64,000 nt of DNA, from positions 1-64,000 of the forward strand of contig NZ_JAOAOP010000012.1 in NCBI RefSeq assembly GCF_030398335.1. Reading direction: 5' to 3'. The stretch is from Aquibium sp. A9E412. Lineage in GTDB: Bacteria; Pseudomonadota; Alphaproteobacteria; Rhizobiales; Rhizobiaceae. Every line of letters begins with the position of its first letter. The first letter of the stretch is position 1. The position numbers and the translations under genes were made by a program. The notes below the pieces were generated by a model. That model was not told the DNA's origin, did no database searches, and worked only from the letters and a program-made list of their open reading frames with translations. This document shows, one piece after another, positions 26,206 through 34,525 of the stretch.

Positions 26206-26306
26206 GGCGTGTCCAGGCGAAGCGGAAACCGGTTCGCCGTTGGCAACCGCGTCGACACGATGACCTGCAGCCGGTCTGCGGTTCCGTGAATGGCAGATCG
26301 GCTCTA
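26206..26306 (+). repeat. dispersed intergenic repeat, copy 2
   Basis: This aligns over its whole length with the reverse complement of 2181-2279. The left part carries GGCGAAGCGGAAACCGG-T-TCGCCGT and the right part GGCAGATCGGCTC. Its right edge overlaps the TAG stop codon of the minus-strand SDR gene, and its left edge begins 10 bases after the MFS stop, so it fills the whole intergenic gap. The two copies are in opposite orientations, 24 kb apart. Confidence 0.7.
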
Positions 26307-27110
26307 ATCGCGCGCCGCCGGATTGCGCCGGTGCCAGCCGGTCGCGCGGTTCAGGACGGGGTGCACCACGGCGTGCGGAAACAGCCGCAAGGCCTTGAGC
26401 GACCATGTGAATCGTCGTGGAAACGTGGTCTCGAACCCGCCCGTGCGCAGCGCCTGCACGATGCGCGCGGCTGCCTTCTCGGCCGGCATCAGCGCCGGCA
26501 TCGCGAAGCGGTTCTTCTTCGTCAGCGGCGTGTCGACGAAGCCTGGATTGATCATCTGGATGCGGATGTTGAGCTTCTCCAGGTCGAAGCGCAGCGCCTC
26601 GGCCATGTTGTTGAGCGCCGCCTTGGAGGCGCCGTAGGCGGCCGCCGAGGGTAGGCCGAAATAGGCGGTGACGGAGCCGGTGATGGCGATCTGGCCGCGG
26701 CCGCGCGCGCGCATGCGCTCGATCAGCGGCGCCAGGCCGTGCACAACGCCGAACACGTTGATCTCGATCGTCTTGACGAAGGGTTCGACCTCGAACCGCT
26801 CGCCGCGCAGCGGCTGGAAGGTGCCGGCGTTGAAGACGGCGAGCGCCACCGGGCCGGCCTGCGTCTCGATGGCGGCCAGCGTGTCGGCCATGGCCGCGCG
26901 GTCGGTCACGTCGCAGGCGAACGGCATCACGCGGCCGGCCAGGCCGGCGGCCTCGCGCGCCAGGTCGGCCAGCTTGTCCTCGCTGCGCGCCGTCGCCGCC
27001 ACCGTGTAGCCGGCGCGTGCCAGGTCGAGCGCCAGCGTGCGGCCGAGCCCGGTGCTGGCGCCGGTGACCCAGGCGGTCCCGTCGGCCGGGCGTGCCCTGT
27101 AGAGTGCCAT
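26304..27110 (-). CDS. short-chain dehydrogenase/reductase
   Basis: A 268-residue SDR. The NAD(P)-binding TGASTGLG lies at the N terminus, with catalytic Ser in ITGSVTAYFG and Tyr/Lys in AAYGASKAALNN, and the PGFVDTPLT stretch after the active site. An Arg in the second strand (ATARSEDK) suggests NADP. The substrate is unknown. The C terminus is longer and more basic than the minimum fold and may associate with the membrane. The start at 27110 has GAGGAGG 8 bases upstream. The final codon lies in the dispersed repeat. Confidence 0.87.
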   Translation of the reverse strand: MALYRARPADGTAWVTGASTGLGRTLALDLARAGYTVAATARSEDKLADLAREAAGLAGRVMPFACDVTDRAAMADTLAAIETQAGPVALAVFNAGTFQPLRGERFEVEPFVKTIEINVFGVVHGLAPLIERMRARGRGQIAITGSVTAYFGLPSAAAYGASKAALNNMAEALRFDLEKLNIRIQMINPGFVDTPLTKKNRFAMPALMPAEKAAARIVQALRTGGFETTFPRRFTWSLKALRLFPHAVVHPVLNRATGWHRRNPAARD

Positions 27111-27247
27111 GTGCGGGTGTCCTCCTCGTTGCCGCCGCCGCGCGTCGTTCCGACGCATCGCATGTAGGACGCGCCGGCCGGCGAGCCAGTGGCCGGCGCG
27201 GGAAACGGCTGCCGCGGCGCAAAAAAATTGCCGCGCCGTCGGCCGGC

Positions 27248-27263
27248 GGCGCGAAATCGCGCC
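27248..27263. promoter_or_regulatory. palindrome in the cysK upstream region
   Basis: GGCGCGA-AA-TCGCGCC is a perfect 7-bp-arm inverted repeat, 60 bases before the cysK start. It lacks a T-run, so it is more likely an operator or leader hairpin than a terminator. The spacing from the start fits a promoter-proximal site. The regulator is unknown. Confidence 0.35.
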
Positions 27264-27322
27264 TTGCCACGCCCGCACCCCCTTCTTAGGCTCGCGCCGC
27301 ACGTGGCACAGCGAGGATACCC

Positions 27323-28357
27323 ATGGACCGTTCGGTCATCGACGTCATCGGCAACACGCCGCTCATCCGCCTGAAGCGCGCTTCGGAGGAGACCGGCTGC
27401 GAGATTCTCGGCAAGGCGGAGTTCATGAACCCGGGCCAGTCGGTGAAGGACCGCGCCGGCCTGTTCATCATCCGCGACGCCGAGAAGCGCGGCCTGCTGC
27501 AGCCCGGCGGCGTCATCGTCGAGGGCACGGCCGGCAACACCGGCATCGGCCTGACGGTCGTCGCCAACGCGCTCGGCTACCGCACGGTGATCGTGATCCC
27601 CGAGACGCAGAGCCAGGAGAAGAAGGACACGCTGCGCCTGTTCGGGGCCGAGCTGATCGAGGTGCCGGCGGTGCCCTACCGCAATCCCAACAACTACGTG
27701 AAGCTGTCGGGCCGGCTCGCCGAGCAGCTCGCCGCCAGCGAGCCGGCCGGCGCCATCTGGGCCAACCAGTTCGACAACGTCGCCAACCGCGACGGCCACA
27801 TCCGCACCACGGCCGAGGAGATCTGGCGCCAGACCGACGGCAAGGTCGACGGCTTCGTCGCCGCCGTCGGCACCGGCGGCACGCTGGCCGGCGTGGCGGC
27901 CGGCCTGCGCGCGCGCAAGCCGGAGGTCAAGATCGCCATCGCCGATCCGCTCGGCGCCGCGCTCTACAGCTACTACACCACCGGCGAGCTGAAGTCGGAG
28001 GGCGGCTCGATCACCGAGGGCATCGGCCAGGGCCGCGTGACGGCCAATCTCGAGGATTTCCGGCCCGACCTCGCCTATCAGGTGCCCGATTCGGAGGCGC
28101 TGCCGATCGTCTTCGACCTGATGCGGGAGGAGGGGCTGTGCATGGGCGGCTCGACCGGCATCAACGTGGCCGGCGCCATCCGTCTGGCCCGCGAGCTCGG
28201 CCCGGGGCACACCATCGTCACCATCCTGTGCGACTACGGCACGCGCTACCAGTCGAAGCTGTTCAACCCGCAGTTCCTGCGCTCCAAGGAGCTGCCGGTG
28301 CCGCCCTGGATGGAGCGCACGGTCGACATCGCGGTGCCCTTCGAGGACGTCGGGTGA
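27323..28357 (+). CDS. cysK: cysteine synthase A
   Basis: A 344-residue PLP enzyme that makes cysteine from O-acetylserine and sulfide. PLP Lys42 lies in NPGQSVKDRAG, the substrate loop is EGTAGNTGIG and GTGGTLAG binds phosphate. It is longer than the usual 310-320 residues, mainly at the C terminus. The first gene of a tight run: its TGA overlaps the start of alaX (TGATG at 28355-28359), so the two are probably translated together. All three neighbours deal with sulfur or amino-acid quality. Confidence 0.94.
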   Translation: MDRSVIDVIGNTPLIRLKRASEETGCEILGKAEFMNPGQSVKDRAGLFIIRDAEKRGLLQPGGVIVEGTAGNTGIGLTVVANALGYRTVIVIPETQSQEKKDTLRLFGAELIEVPAVPYRNPNNYVKLSGRLAEQLAASEPAGAIWANQFDNVANRDGHIRTTAEEIWRQTDGKVDGFVAAVGTGGTLAGVAAGLRARKPEVKIAIADPLGAALYSYYTTGELKSEGGSITEGIGQGRVTANLEDFRPDLAYQVPDSEALPIVFDLMREEGLCMGGSTGINVAGAIRLARELGPGHTIVTILCDYGTRYQSKLFNPQFLRSKELPVPPWMERTVDIAVPFEDVG

Positions 28358-29100
28358 TGGCGCATGTGACGGAGGCGATCTTCCGCGACGATGCCTATGC
28401 GCGCGGCGCCGAGGCGCGGGTCGTGGCGATCAACCAGCGCGGCGGCATCCTGCTCGACCGGACGATCTTCTACGCCACCTCCGGCGGCCAGCCGGGCGAC
28501 ACCGGCCGTCTGCTGCGCGCCGGCGGCGAGGCGCTCGCCATCGCCGCCACGGTGACCGGCGAGACCAAGGACGAGATCATCCACGTGCCGGCGGCCGGCG
28601 CCGCGCTGCCCGAGGTCGGCGAGACCGTCGGCCTGGAGATCGACTGGGAGCGCCGCCACCGGCTGATGCGCATGCACACCGCCTGCCATCTGCTCACCGT
28701 CGTGTGCCCGTACCCGATCACCGGCGCGGCGGTCGGCGAGGAGGACAGCCGCATCGATTTCGACCTGCCCGACGCCGGCCTGACGAAGGAGGCGGTGAGC
28801 GAGCGGCTGATGGACCTCGTCGCGGCCGACCATCCCGTCTTCGCGCGCTGGATCGACGAGGCGGAGCTCGCCGCCAATCCGGCGCTGGTCAAGTCGAAGA
28901 CGGTGCGTCCGCCGGCCGGCGCCGGCCGCATCCGGCTGGTGTGCATCGGCGACCAGGGCGCCGTCGACAGCCAGCCCTGCGGCGGCACCCATGTCCGCTC
29001 GACCGGCGAGGTGGGCGCCGTGCACATCGGCAAGATCGAGAAGAAGGGGCGCGAGAACCGCCGCTTCCGGCTGCGCTTCGGCGCCGCGCCGGCGGCCTGA
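28357..29100 (+). CDS. alanyl-tRNA editing protein AlaX-like
   Basis: A 247-residue free-standing editing domain homologous to the C-terminal part of alanyl-tRNA synthetase. It hydrolyses mischarged Ser-tRNA(Ala) (or Gly). Zinc ligands appear as HxxxH in RMHTACHLL and CxxxH in QPCGGTHVRST, which is the intact AlaX active site. TSGGQPGDTG is the N-terminal OB-like signature. The start codon overlaps the cysK stop. A link between cysteine synthesis and tRNA editing is plausible, since oxidative stress affects AlaRS editing, but this is inference. Confidence 0.92.
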   Translation: MAHVTEAIFRDDAYARGAEARVVAINQRGGILLDRTIFYATSGGQPGDTGRLLRAGGEALAIAATVTGETKDEIIHVPAAGAALPEVGETVGLEIDWERRHRLMRMHTACHLLTVVCPYPITGAAVGEEDSRIDFDLPDAGLTKEAVSERLMDLVAADHPVFARWIDEAELAANPALVKSKTVRPPAGAGRIRLVCIGDQGAVDSQPCGGTHVRSTGEVGAVHIGKIEKKGRENRRFRLRFGAAPAA

Positions 29101-29156
29101 CGGGAGGCGCCGCCGATGCTATCCTGCCGGGCCAACCGAGCGCCGAGAGCCGCCGC

Positions 29157-30008
29157 ATGAGCCGCAAGAGCCGCTTCGTCGTGTCCGCCGACTGGCTGCA
29201 GGACCGGCTGCACCAGCCCGGCCTGTCGATCGTCGACGGCTCCTGGTACCTGCCGGCCGAGCGCCGCGACGCCTGGGCCGAATACAAGGCCGCGCACATT
29301 CCCGGCGCCGTCTTCTTCGACCACGACCAGGCCGTCGATCCGCATTCCGAGCTGCCGCACGCGCTGCCGCACCACGAGGACTTCGAGCGCTATGCCGGGT
29401 CGATGGGCGTGTCGGACCGCGACACCATCGTGGTCTATGACGGGCCGGGCCTGTTTTCGGCGCCGCGCGTGTGGTGGCTGTTCCGCGTGATGGGCGCGAA
29501 GCAGGTCTATGTGCTCGACGGCGGTTTCGACCGCTGGAGGGCGGAAGGCCGGCCGGTGACCGCCGAGCCCACGCCGATCGCCGGCTGCGCCTTCATGTCC
29601 GATTTCGACGCCGCCCGCGTCGCCGGGTTCGACGAGATGCGCGCGCTCGTCGCGGCGGGCGGCGTGCAGGTCGCCGACGCGCGGCCGCCCGGCCGCTTCG
29701 CCGGCACCGATCCCGAGCCGCGGCCCGGCATGCGCGCGGGCCACATGCCGGGCGCCCGCAACGTGCCGGCGTCGGCGCTGTCCATCAACGGCGAGTTGCT
29801 CGATCTCGACCATCTGGCGGAGGTCTTCCGCAAGGCCGGCATCGATCTCGACCGCCCGGTCGTCACGAGCTGCGGCTCGGGCATCACCGCGGCCGTGCTG
29901 ACGCTCGGGCTGGAATCGCTCGGCCACACCGACAATCGCCTCTATGACGGCTCGTGGAGCGAGTGGGGCGGGCGCGGCGACACGCCGGTGGAAACGGGGA
30001 CCGGCTGA
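29157..30008 (+). CDS. sseA: 3-mercaptopyruvate sulfurtransferase
   Basis: A 283-residue protein with two rhodanese domains. The catalytic loop in the second domain is Cys239-Gly-Ser-Gly-Ile-Thr (SCGSGITA), the signature of 3-mercaptopyruvate sulfurtransferases rather than thiosulfate enzymes (CRKGVT). It transfers sulfur from 3-mercaptopyruvate, a cysteine degradation product, to thiol acceptors or cyanide. The location directly after cysK and alaX fits cysteine metabolism. The start at 29157 gives MSRKSRFVV. The next gene starts one base after its stop. Confidence 0.93.
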   Translation: MSRKSRFVVSADWLQDRLHQPGLSIVDGSWYLPAERRDAWAEYKAAHIPGAVFFDHDQAVDPHSELPHALPHHEDFERYAGSMGVSDRDTIVVYDGPGLFSAPRVWWLFRVMGAKQVYVLDGGFDRWRAEGRPVTAEPTPIAGCAFMSDFDAARVAGFDEMRALVAAGGVQVADARPPGRFAGTDPEPRPGMRAGHMPGARNVPASALSINGELLDLDHLAEVFRKAGIDLDRPVVTSCGSGITAAVLTLGLESLGHTDNRLYDGSWSEWGGRGDTPVETGTG

Positions 30009-30009
30009 G

Positions 30010-30543
30010 ATGGCCGGCCGCAAGCCGCGCATGCTGACGGCGCGCGTCACCCATCTGGAGATGACGGAGCCGCCGGCGCGCCGCGTGCCGATGCCGGTCG
30101 GCGACCGGCTCGCGATCATGCGCGCCAGCGGCATGCCGCTGTCCTTCTACCGCTACCTCTATGCCGAGATCGGCCGGCCGCACCACTGGATGGAGCGGCG
30201 CGACCTCGACGATGCGGCGCTCGCGCGGATCGTCCACGCCGACACCACGCAGATCGACGTGCTCTACGTCAACGGCTCGCCGGGCGGCTTCTTCGAGCTC
30301 GACCTGGCGCGCCTGCCAGAGGTGGCCGATCTGGTCTATTTCGGCCTGCTGCCGGACTTCCAGGGCCGCGGGCTCGCCCGCTTCTTCCTCAGCGAGGCGG
30401 TGCTGGCGGCCTGGGCGCACGATCCGCGGCGCGTCACCGTGTCGACCAACACGCTCGACAGCCCGCGCGCCCTGCAGCTCTACCAGAAGATCGGCTTCGC
30501 GCCGGTCGCCTGGTCGGAGGCCGAGATCGCCCCCTGGGCCTGA
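30010..30543 (+). CDS. GNAT family N-acetyltransferase
   Basis: A 177-residue acetyltransferase. The acetyl-CoA loop is visible as LLPDFQGRGLARFFL (Q/RxxGxG/A motif), followed by the helix and strand with VSTNTLDSPRALQLYQKIGFAPV, which closes the GNAT fold. The N terminus is unrelated to common subtypes. The substrate is unknown. The start ATG at 30010 lies one base after the sseA stop, so it is probably translated with sseA. It converges with ald across a strong terminator. Confidence 0.88.
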   Translation: MAGRKPRMLTARVTHLEMTEPPARRVPMPVGDRLAIMRASGMPLSFYRYLYAEIGRPHHWMERRDLDDAALARIVHADTTQIDVLYVNGSPGGFFELDLARLPEVADLVYFGLLPDFQGRGLARFFLSEAVLAAWAHDPRRVTVSTNTLDSPRALQLYQKIGFAPVAWSEAEIAPWA

Positions 30544-30566
30544 GCCGTCTTTCGCGGTCGCCGGCG

Positions 30567-30596
30567 AAAAAAAAGCCCGCCGGCGAACCGGCGGGC
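30567..30596 (-). terminator. intrinsic terminator of ald
   Basis: A 9-bp perfect stem, GCCCGCCGG with CCGGCGGGC and a 4-base loop. On the minus strand it is followed by eight T residues (plus strand A-run 30567-30574). It sits 33 bases beyond the ald stop and is one of the strongest terminators in the window. Confidence 0.92.
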
Positions 30597-30628
30597 AGTG
30601 AGCGGCGGGGAGGATCGCCGCGAAGAGG

Positions 30629-31744
30629 TCAGGCGGCCAGCGCCGCGGCCGGCTCGGCCATGTCGTAGCCCAGCGCCTCGGCGACGGCGCGGTTGGTGAT
30701 GCGCCCCTTGTGCACGTTGAGCCCGTTGCGCAGATGCGGATCGTCGACCAGCGCCTTGAGGCCCTTGTCGGCGAGCTGCAGGCCGTAATGCAGCGTCGCG
30801 TTGTTGAGCGCGTGCGCGGAGGTCACCGGCACCGCGCCGGGCATGTTGGCCACGCAATAGTGCACGATGCCGTCGACGACATAGGTCGGGTCGGAGTGGG
30901 TGGTCGCCTTCGAGGTCTCGAAGCAGCCGCCCTGGTCGATCGCCACGTCGACCAGAACCGCCCCCGGCTTCATGCCCGACAGCATCTCGCGGCTGACCAG
31001 CTTGGGCGCCGCCGCGCCGGGGATGAGCACCGCGCCGACCACCATGTCGGCTGCGAAGCACTCCTCCTCGACCGCCTCGACCGTCGAGTAGCGGGTGTGC
31101 ACGCGGCCGTCGAAGATGTCGTCGAGCTGGCGCAGCCGCGGGATCGACCGGTCGATGATCGTCACCTGGGCGCCGAGGCCGACGGCCATCTTGGCCGCGT
31201 TGAGGCCGACGACGCCGCCGCCGATGATCGCCACCTTGCCCGGCTGCACGCCCGGCACGCCGCCGAGCAGCACGCCGCGCCCGTCATTGGCCTTCTGCAG
31301 CGCCGTGGCGCCGGCCTGGATCGCCAGCCGGCCGGCCACCTCCGACATCGGCGCGAGCAGCGGCAGGCCGCCGCGGTCGTCGGTCACCGTCTCGTAGGCG
31401 ACGGCGGTGACGCCCGACTCCATCAGGCCGCGCGCCTGCGCCGGATCGGGCGCCAGGTGCAGATAGGTGTAGAGGATCTGGCCCTCGCGAAGCTGCGCCC
31501 ACTCGGCGGCCTGCGGCTCCTTGACCTTGACGATCATGTCGGCGCGCGCGAACACCTCCTCGGCGGTGCGCGCGATCGCCGCGCCGGCGGCGCGATAGGC
31601 GTTGTCGTCGGCGCCGATGCCGGCGCCGGCCCCGGTCTCGACCAGCACCTCGTGGCCGTGCGCGACGTACTCGCGCACCGCGCCCGGCGTCAGGCCGACA
31701 CGGTACTCGTGATTCTTGATCTCCTTGGGGCATCCGACGCGCAT
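30629..31744 (-). CDS. ald: alanine dehydrogenase
   Basis: A 371-residue NAD enzyme that interconverts L-alanine and pyruvate plus ammonia. Recognisable are [20 protein letters not shown], Lys and His of the active site in VKVKEP and YTYLHLAPD, the Rossmann loop [15 protein letters not shown] and a conserved [14 protein letters not shown]. The length is as expected. It is divergent from an Lrp-type regulator, the usual arrangement (AldR-like control by alanine). The palindromic AATT-rich site at 31768-31793 lies between them, and the terminator at 30567-30596 ends the transcript. Confidence 0.96.
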   Translation of the reverse strand: MRVGCPKEIKNHEYRVGLTPGAVREYVAHGHEVLVETGAGAGIGADDNAYRAAGAAIARTAEEVFARADMIVKVKEPQAAEWAQLREGQILYTYLHLAPDPAQARGLMESGVTAVAYETVTDDRGGLPLLAPMSEVAGRLAIQAGATALQKANDGRGVLLGGVPGVQPGKVAIIGGGVVGLNAAKMAVGLGAQVTIIDRSIPRLRQLDDIFDGRVHTRYSTVEAVEEECFAADMVVGAVLIPGAAAPKLVSREMLSGMKPGAVLVDVAIDQGGCFETSKATTHSDPTYVVDGIVHYCVANMPGAVPVTSAHALNNATLHYGLQLADKGLKALVDDPHLRNGLNVHKGRITNRAVAEALGYDMAEPAAALAA

Positions 31745-31767
31745 GGCGACCTCCTCCGGACGGGCGT

Positions 31768-31793
31768 TCGAATTTTCAGGGTGGACAATTCAA
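31768..31793. promoter_or_regulatory. candidate Lrp-family operator between ald and lrp
   Basis: TTCGAATT and AATTCAA arms are separated by 12 bases (TTCAGGGTGGAC), with GAATT at 31770-31774 and AATTC at 31787-31791. The AT-rich partial dyad is typical for Lrp/AsnC sites and lies 24 bases before ald. It would let the regulator control ald and possibly itself. Confidence 0.45.
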
Positions 31794-31874
31794 GCACGAA
31801 ACGGCCCGCACGGGCTTGCGAATGCGTTTGCACAAGGGCGCGCTTTTCGCTATTTCTTGCGTCGGAGGGCGGAA

Positions 31875-32369
31875 ATGTCGAAGGAAACACGAAGTTCCGA
31901 GCTAGACAGGATCGATATCGCGATTCTGGAGGCGCTTCAGAAGGACGGTCGCATGTCCAATGCGGCGCTGGCCGACAAGGTCGGCCTGTCGCAGTCGGCC
32001 TGCTCGCGCCGGCTCGACAATCTGGAGAAGTCGGGCGTCATCAAGGGCTACCACGCGCGGCTGTCCAACGCCGCCCTCGACCACCGCATGACGGCGATCG
32101 TCCACATCTCGCTGTCCGGCCAGTTCGAGAAGTCGCTGAGCGAGTTCGAGGCGGCGGTCCGGCGCTGCCCGAACGTGCTGTCCTGTCATCTGATGTCGGG
32201 CGAGTACGACTACATCCTGCGCGTGGCGGCGCGCGACCTGGCCGACTACGAGCGCATCCACAAGGAGTGGCTGACCGGCATGCCGCACGTCATCCGTATC
32301 AACTCGTCCTTCGCCCTGCGCGAGGTGATCGACCGCACCGCGCTCGGCATCCGTCCCGACATGGCCTGA
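31875..32369 (+). CDS. Lrp/AsnC family regulator, probable AldR
   Basis: A 164-residue regulator with an N-terminal helix-turn-helix (LDRIDIAILEALQKDGRMSNAALADKVGLS) and a C-terminal RAM ligand-binding domain (CPNVLSCHLMSGEYDYIL). It is divergent from alanine dehydrogenase, so it most likely senses alanine or a related amino acid and activates ald. The start at 31875 is preceded by GGAGGGCGGAA. Its stop is only 9 bases from the stop of the convergent cfa-like gene. Confidence 0.9.
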   Translation: MSKETRSSELDRIDIAILEALQKDGRMSNAALADKVGLSQSACSRRLDNLEKSGVIKGYHARLSNAALDHRMTAIVHISLSGQFEKSLSEFEAAVRRCPNVLSCHLMSGEYDYILRVAARDLADYERIHKEWLTGMPHVIRINSSFALREVIDRTALGIRPDMA

Positions 32370-32378
32370 GCGGGCGGC

Positions 32379-33623
32379 TCAGGCGCGATAGATCACCTGC
32401 CGCACGTCGATGTATTCGGAGCGGAAGCCCGCCTCGCAATAGTGCAGGTAGAACTCCCACAGCCGGCGGAAGCGCTCGTCGAAGCCGAGCGTGACGATGC
32501 GCTCCCACGAGCCGCGGAAGCGGCCGCGCCATTCGGCCAGCGTGCGCGCATAGTCCTGCGCGAAGACCCGCTCGCGCAGGATCGACAGCCCGTGCGCGGC
32601 GCCGAGCGCCTTGAGCGCGGAGGGCGAGGGCAGCATGCCGCCGGGAAAGATGTAGCGCTGGATGAAGTCCGGCTGGCGGCGGTAGGCGGGAAACGCCGCG
32701 TCGTTGATGGTGATGATCTGCAGGCCCGCCGTGCCGCCCGGCTCCAGGCAGGTCTTCACCTTGTCGAAGAACACCGGCCAGTACTTCTCGCCGACCGCCT
32801 CGAACATCTCGATCGAGGCGATGCGGTCGTAGCGGCCGGTCTCGTCGCGGTAGTCCTGGAGGCGGATGTCGACCTTGTCGGCGAGCCCAGCCTTGTGGAT
32901 GCGCGCGCGGGCGAAGTCGTGCTGCTCGCGGCTGATCGTCAGCCCGGTCACGCGGCAGCCGATCTCGCGCGCGGCGAACTCGGCGAAGCCGCCCCAGCCG
33001 CAGCCGATCTCCAGCACGTGGTCGTCGGGGCCGATGCCGGTGTCGCGCGCTAGCGCCCGGTACTTGGCCGCCTGCGCGCTCTCCAGGTCGTTGGCGCCGC
33101 CGGCGTAGAGCGCAGAGGAGTAGGTCATCGAGGGGTCGAGCCACTCGCGGTAGAAGGCGTTGCCGAGGTCGTAATGCGCCTCGATGTTGCGCCGCGCGCC
33201 GCGCCGCGAGTTGGCGTTGAGCCAGTGGCGCACGCGCTGCACGACCGTCAGCAGCCAGCTCGCGCCGCCGGCCATCTGCTCGCCGGCCTCCTGGTTGACC
33301 AGGAAGAATTCGAGAAAGGCGGTGATGTCGCCGCTGCGCCAGTCGCCGTCGAGGTAGGATTCGGCGACGCCGATCGTGCCGCCGGCAAAGGCGAGCTCCG
33401 GCAGCCGCCAGTTGAGCAGCTCGATGTCGGCCGCCGGGCCGGCATGGCCGCTGTCGATCAGCAGCGTGCGGCCCTCGGGCGTGCGCACCGTCAGGCTCCC
33501 GGCCGTAATGCCGGTCAGCATGCGCAGCGCCAGCCGCGCGCGCGCCGGCAGGCCCTTGGTCGCCTCTGCCAGGTTGTCGGCCGTCAGCCGCGTTGCCCCG
33601 TCGCCCCCCGTCGATGCCGTCAT
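32379..33623 (-). CDS. cfa: cyclopropane-fatty-acyl-phospholipid synthase-like methyltransferase
   Basis: A 414-residue SAM-dependent enzyme. The SAM loop is VLEIGCGWGGFA, with SREQHDFARARI, and the C-terminal part shows the phospholipid-facing YIFPGGMLPS and YCEAGFRSEYIDVRQVIY typical of Cfa. It would add a methylene or methyl group to unsaturated acyl chains in membrane lipids. Last gene of the photolyase operon. In Rhodobacter-type clusters a Cfa-like methylase beside the same neighbours has been linked to furan fatty acids, so the product may not be a cyclopropane. The ATG at 33623 has GAAGGG 6 bases upstream. Confidence 0.88.
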   Translation of the reverse strand: MTASTGGDGATRLTADNLAEATKGLPARARLALRMLTGITAGSLTVRTPEGRTLLIDSGHAGPAADIELLNWRLPELAFAGGTIGVAESYLDGDWRSGDITAFLEFFLVNQEAGEQMAGGASWLLTVVQRVRHWLNANSRRGARRNIEAHYDLGNAFYREWLDPSMTYSSALYAGGANDLESAQAAKYRALARDTGIGPDDHVLEIGCGWGGFAEFAAREIGCRVTGLTISREQHDFARARIHKAGLADKVDIRLQDYRDETGRYDRIASIEMFEAVGEKYWPVFFDKVKTCLEPGGTAGLQIITINDAAFPAYRRQPDFIQRYIFPGGMLPSPSALKALGAAHGLSILRERVFAQDYARTLAEWRGRFRGSWERIVTLGFDERFRRLWEFYLHYCEAGFRSEYIDVRQVIYRA

Positions 33624-33664
33624 CGCCATCCCTTCGCTGTCGCCGCCGCGGCCGGCGGACCGTC

Positions 33665-34510
33665 TCACTCGCCCGGCTCCAGCCGCGCCCGGTCGCCGTA
33701 GCTGGCCGGGGCCGGCGGCGGCGGGCTCTTGCGGAAGCGGGCGCCCTTCCACCACAGGCGCAGCGCCTGCCAGTGGATCGCGACGATCACCTTCCACGTC
33801 AGCAGCGGAACGCGCAAGAGGCATGCGGCGAGGCCGGCCGTGTCGAGCGCTCGCCCGGTGCCGGCGAAGGTCGCCGCCAGCAGCGGCTCGCCGCCCTCCG
33901 TCTCGTTGATGCGCAGGCGCACGGCGCGGCCGGGCGGCAGCACGCGGAAGTCGTAGCGCGCGTCCATGCCGATGAAGGGCGAGACGTGGAAGCGCTTGGC
34001 GCGCGACTGGCGCACGCCGGCCGCCGACAGCTCGCCCTCCGCCAGCGGCGCCACATAGGTGTGGCGCTCGCCGAAGGTGTTGCGCACCGCATAGACGAGC
34101 GCCAGAAGCCGGTCGGCGCGGTCGTAGGCGAAATAGACCGAGATCGGATTGAAGACGTAGCCGAGGACGCGCGGATAGGCGAGCAGCAGCACCCGCGCGG
34201 CCGGCTCGGCGAGCCCGGCCTCGCCGAGCAGCCGGTCGACGAAGGCGCGCAGGCTCTCGCCCGGCCGCTCGACATGGTCGGCCTCGTGGAAGGCGGCGAG
34301 GTTGCCGCGGTTGACCGACAGCAGCGGGCTCATGCGGTCGAGCGCGTCGAGCCGGTCGACGTCGACCAGCAGCGAGAAGACGCGATAGGTGAAGCGGTGG
34401 CCGAACGGCTTCAGCCGGGCATGCATCACCGTGCCGGGATAGAGCGTGCCGGCCGCCCGCGGTGGCGCGCCGTTGCCGGCCATGGTGGTGATGCGCTCGG
34501 TCGCGGCCAT
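33665..34510 (-). CDS. DUF1365 family protein
   Basis: A 281-residue protein of DUF1365, a family of unknown function found next to flavin amine oxidases and Cfa enzymes. Conserved parts are LYPGTVMHARLKPFGHRFTYRVF, LLAYPRVLGYVFNPISVYF and KRFHVSPFIGMDARYDF. No catalytic motif is obvious. A helical segment near the C terminus may touch the membrane. It lies 15 bases after the amine-oxidase stop and 41 bases before cfa. The conserved gene order implies a joint role in lipid modification. Confidence 0.9.
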   Translation of the reverse strand: MAATERITTMAGNGAPPRAAGTLYPGTVMHARLKPFGHRFTYRVFSLLVDVDRLDALDRMSPLLSVNRGNLAAFHEADHVERPGESLRAFVDRLLGEAGLAEPAARVLLLAYPRVLGYVFNPISVYFAYDRADRLLALVYAVRNTFGERHTYVAPLAEGELSAAGVRQSRAKRFHVSPFIGMDARYDFRVLPPGRAVRLRINETEGGEPLLAATFAGTGRALDTAGLAACLLRVPLLTWKVIVAIHWQALRLWWKGARFRKSPPPPAPASYGDRARLEPGE

Positions 34511-34525
34511 CGGCCCCGGGTCTCC

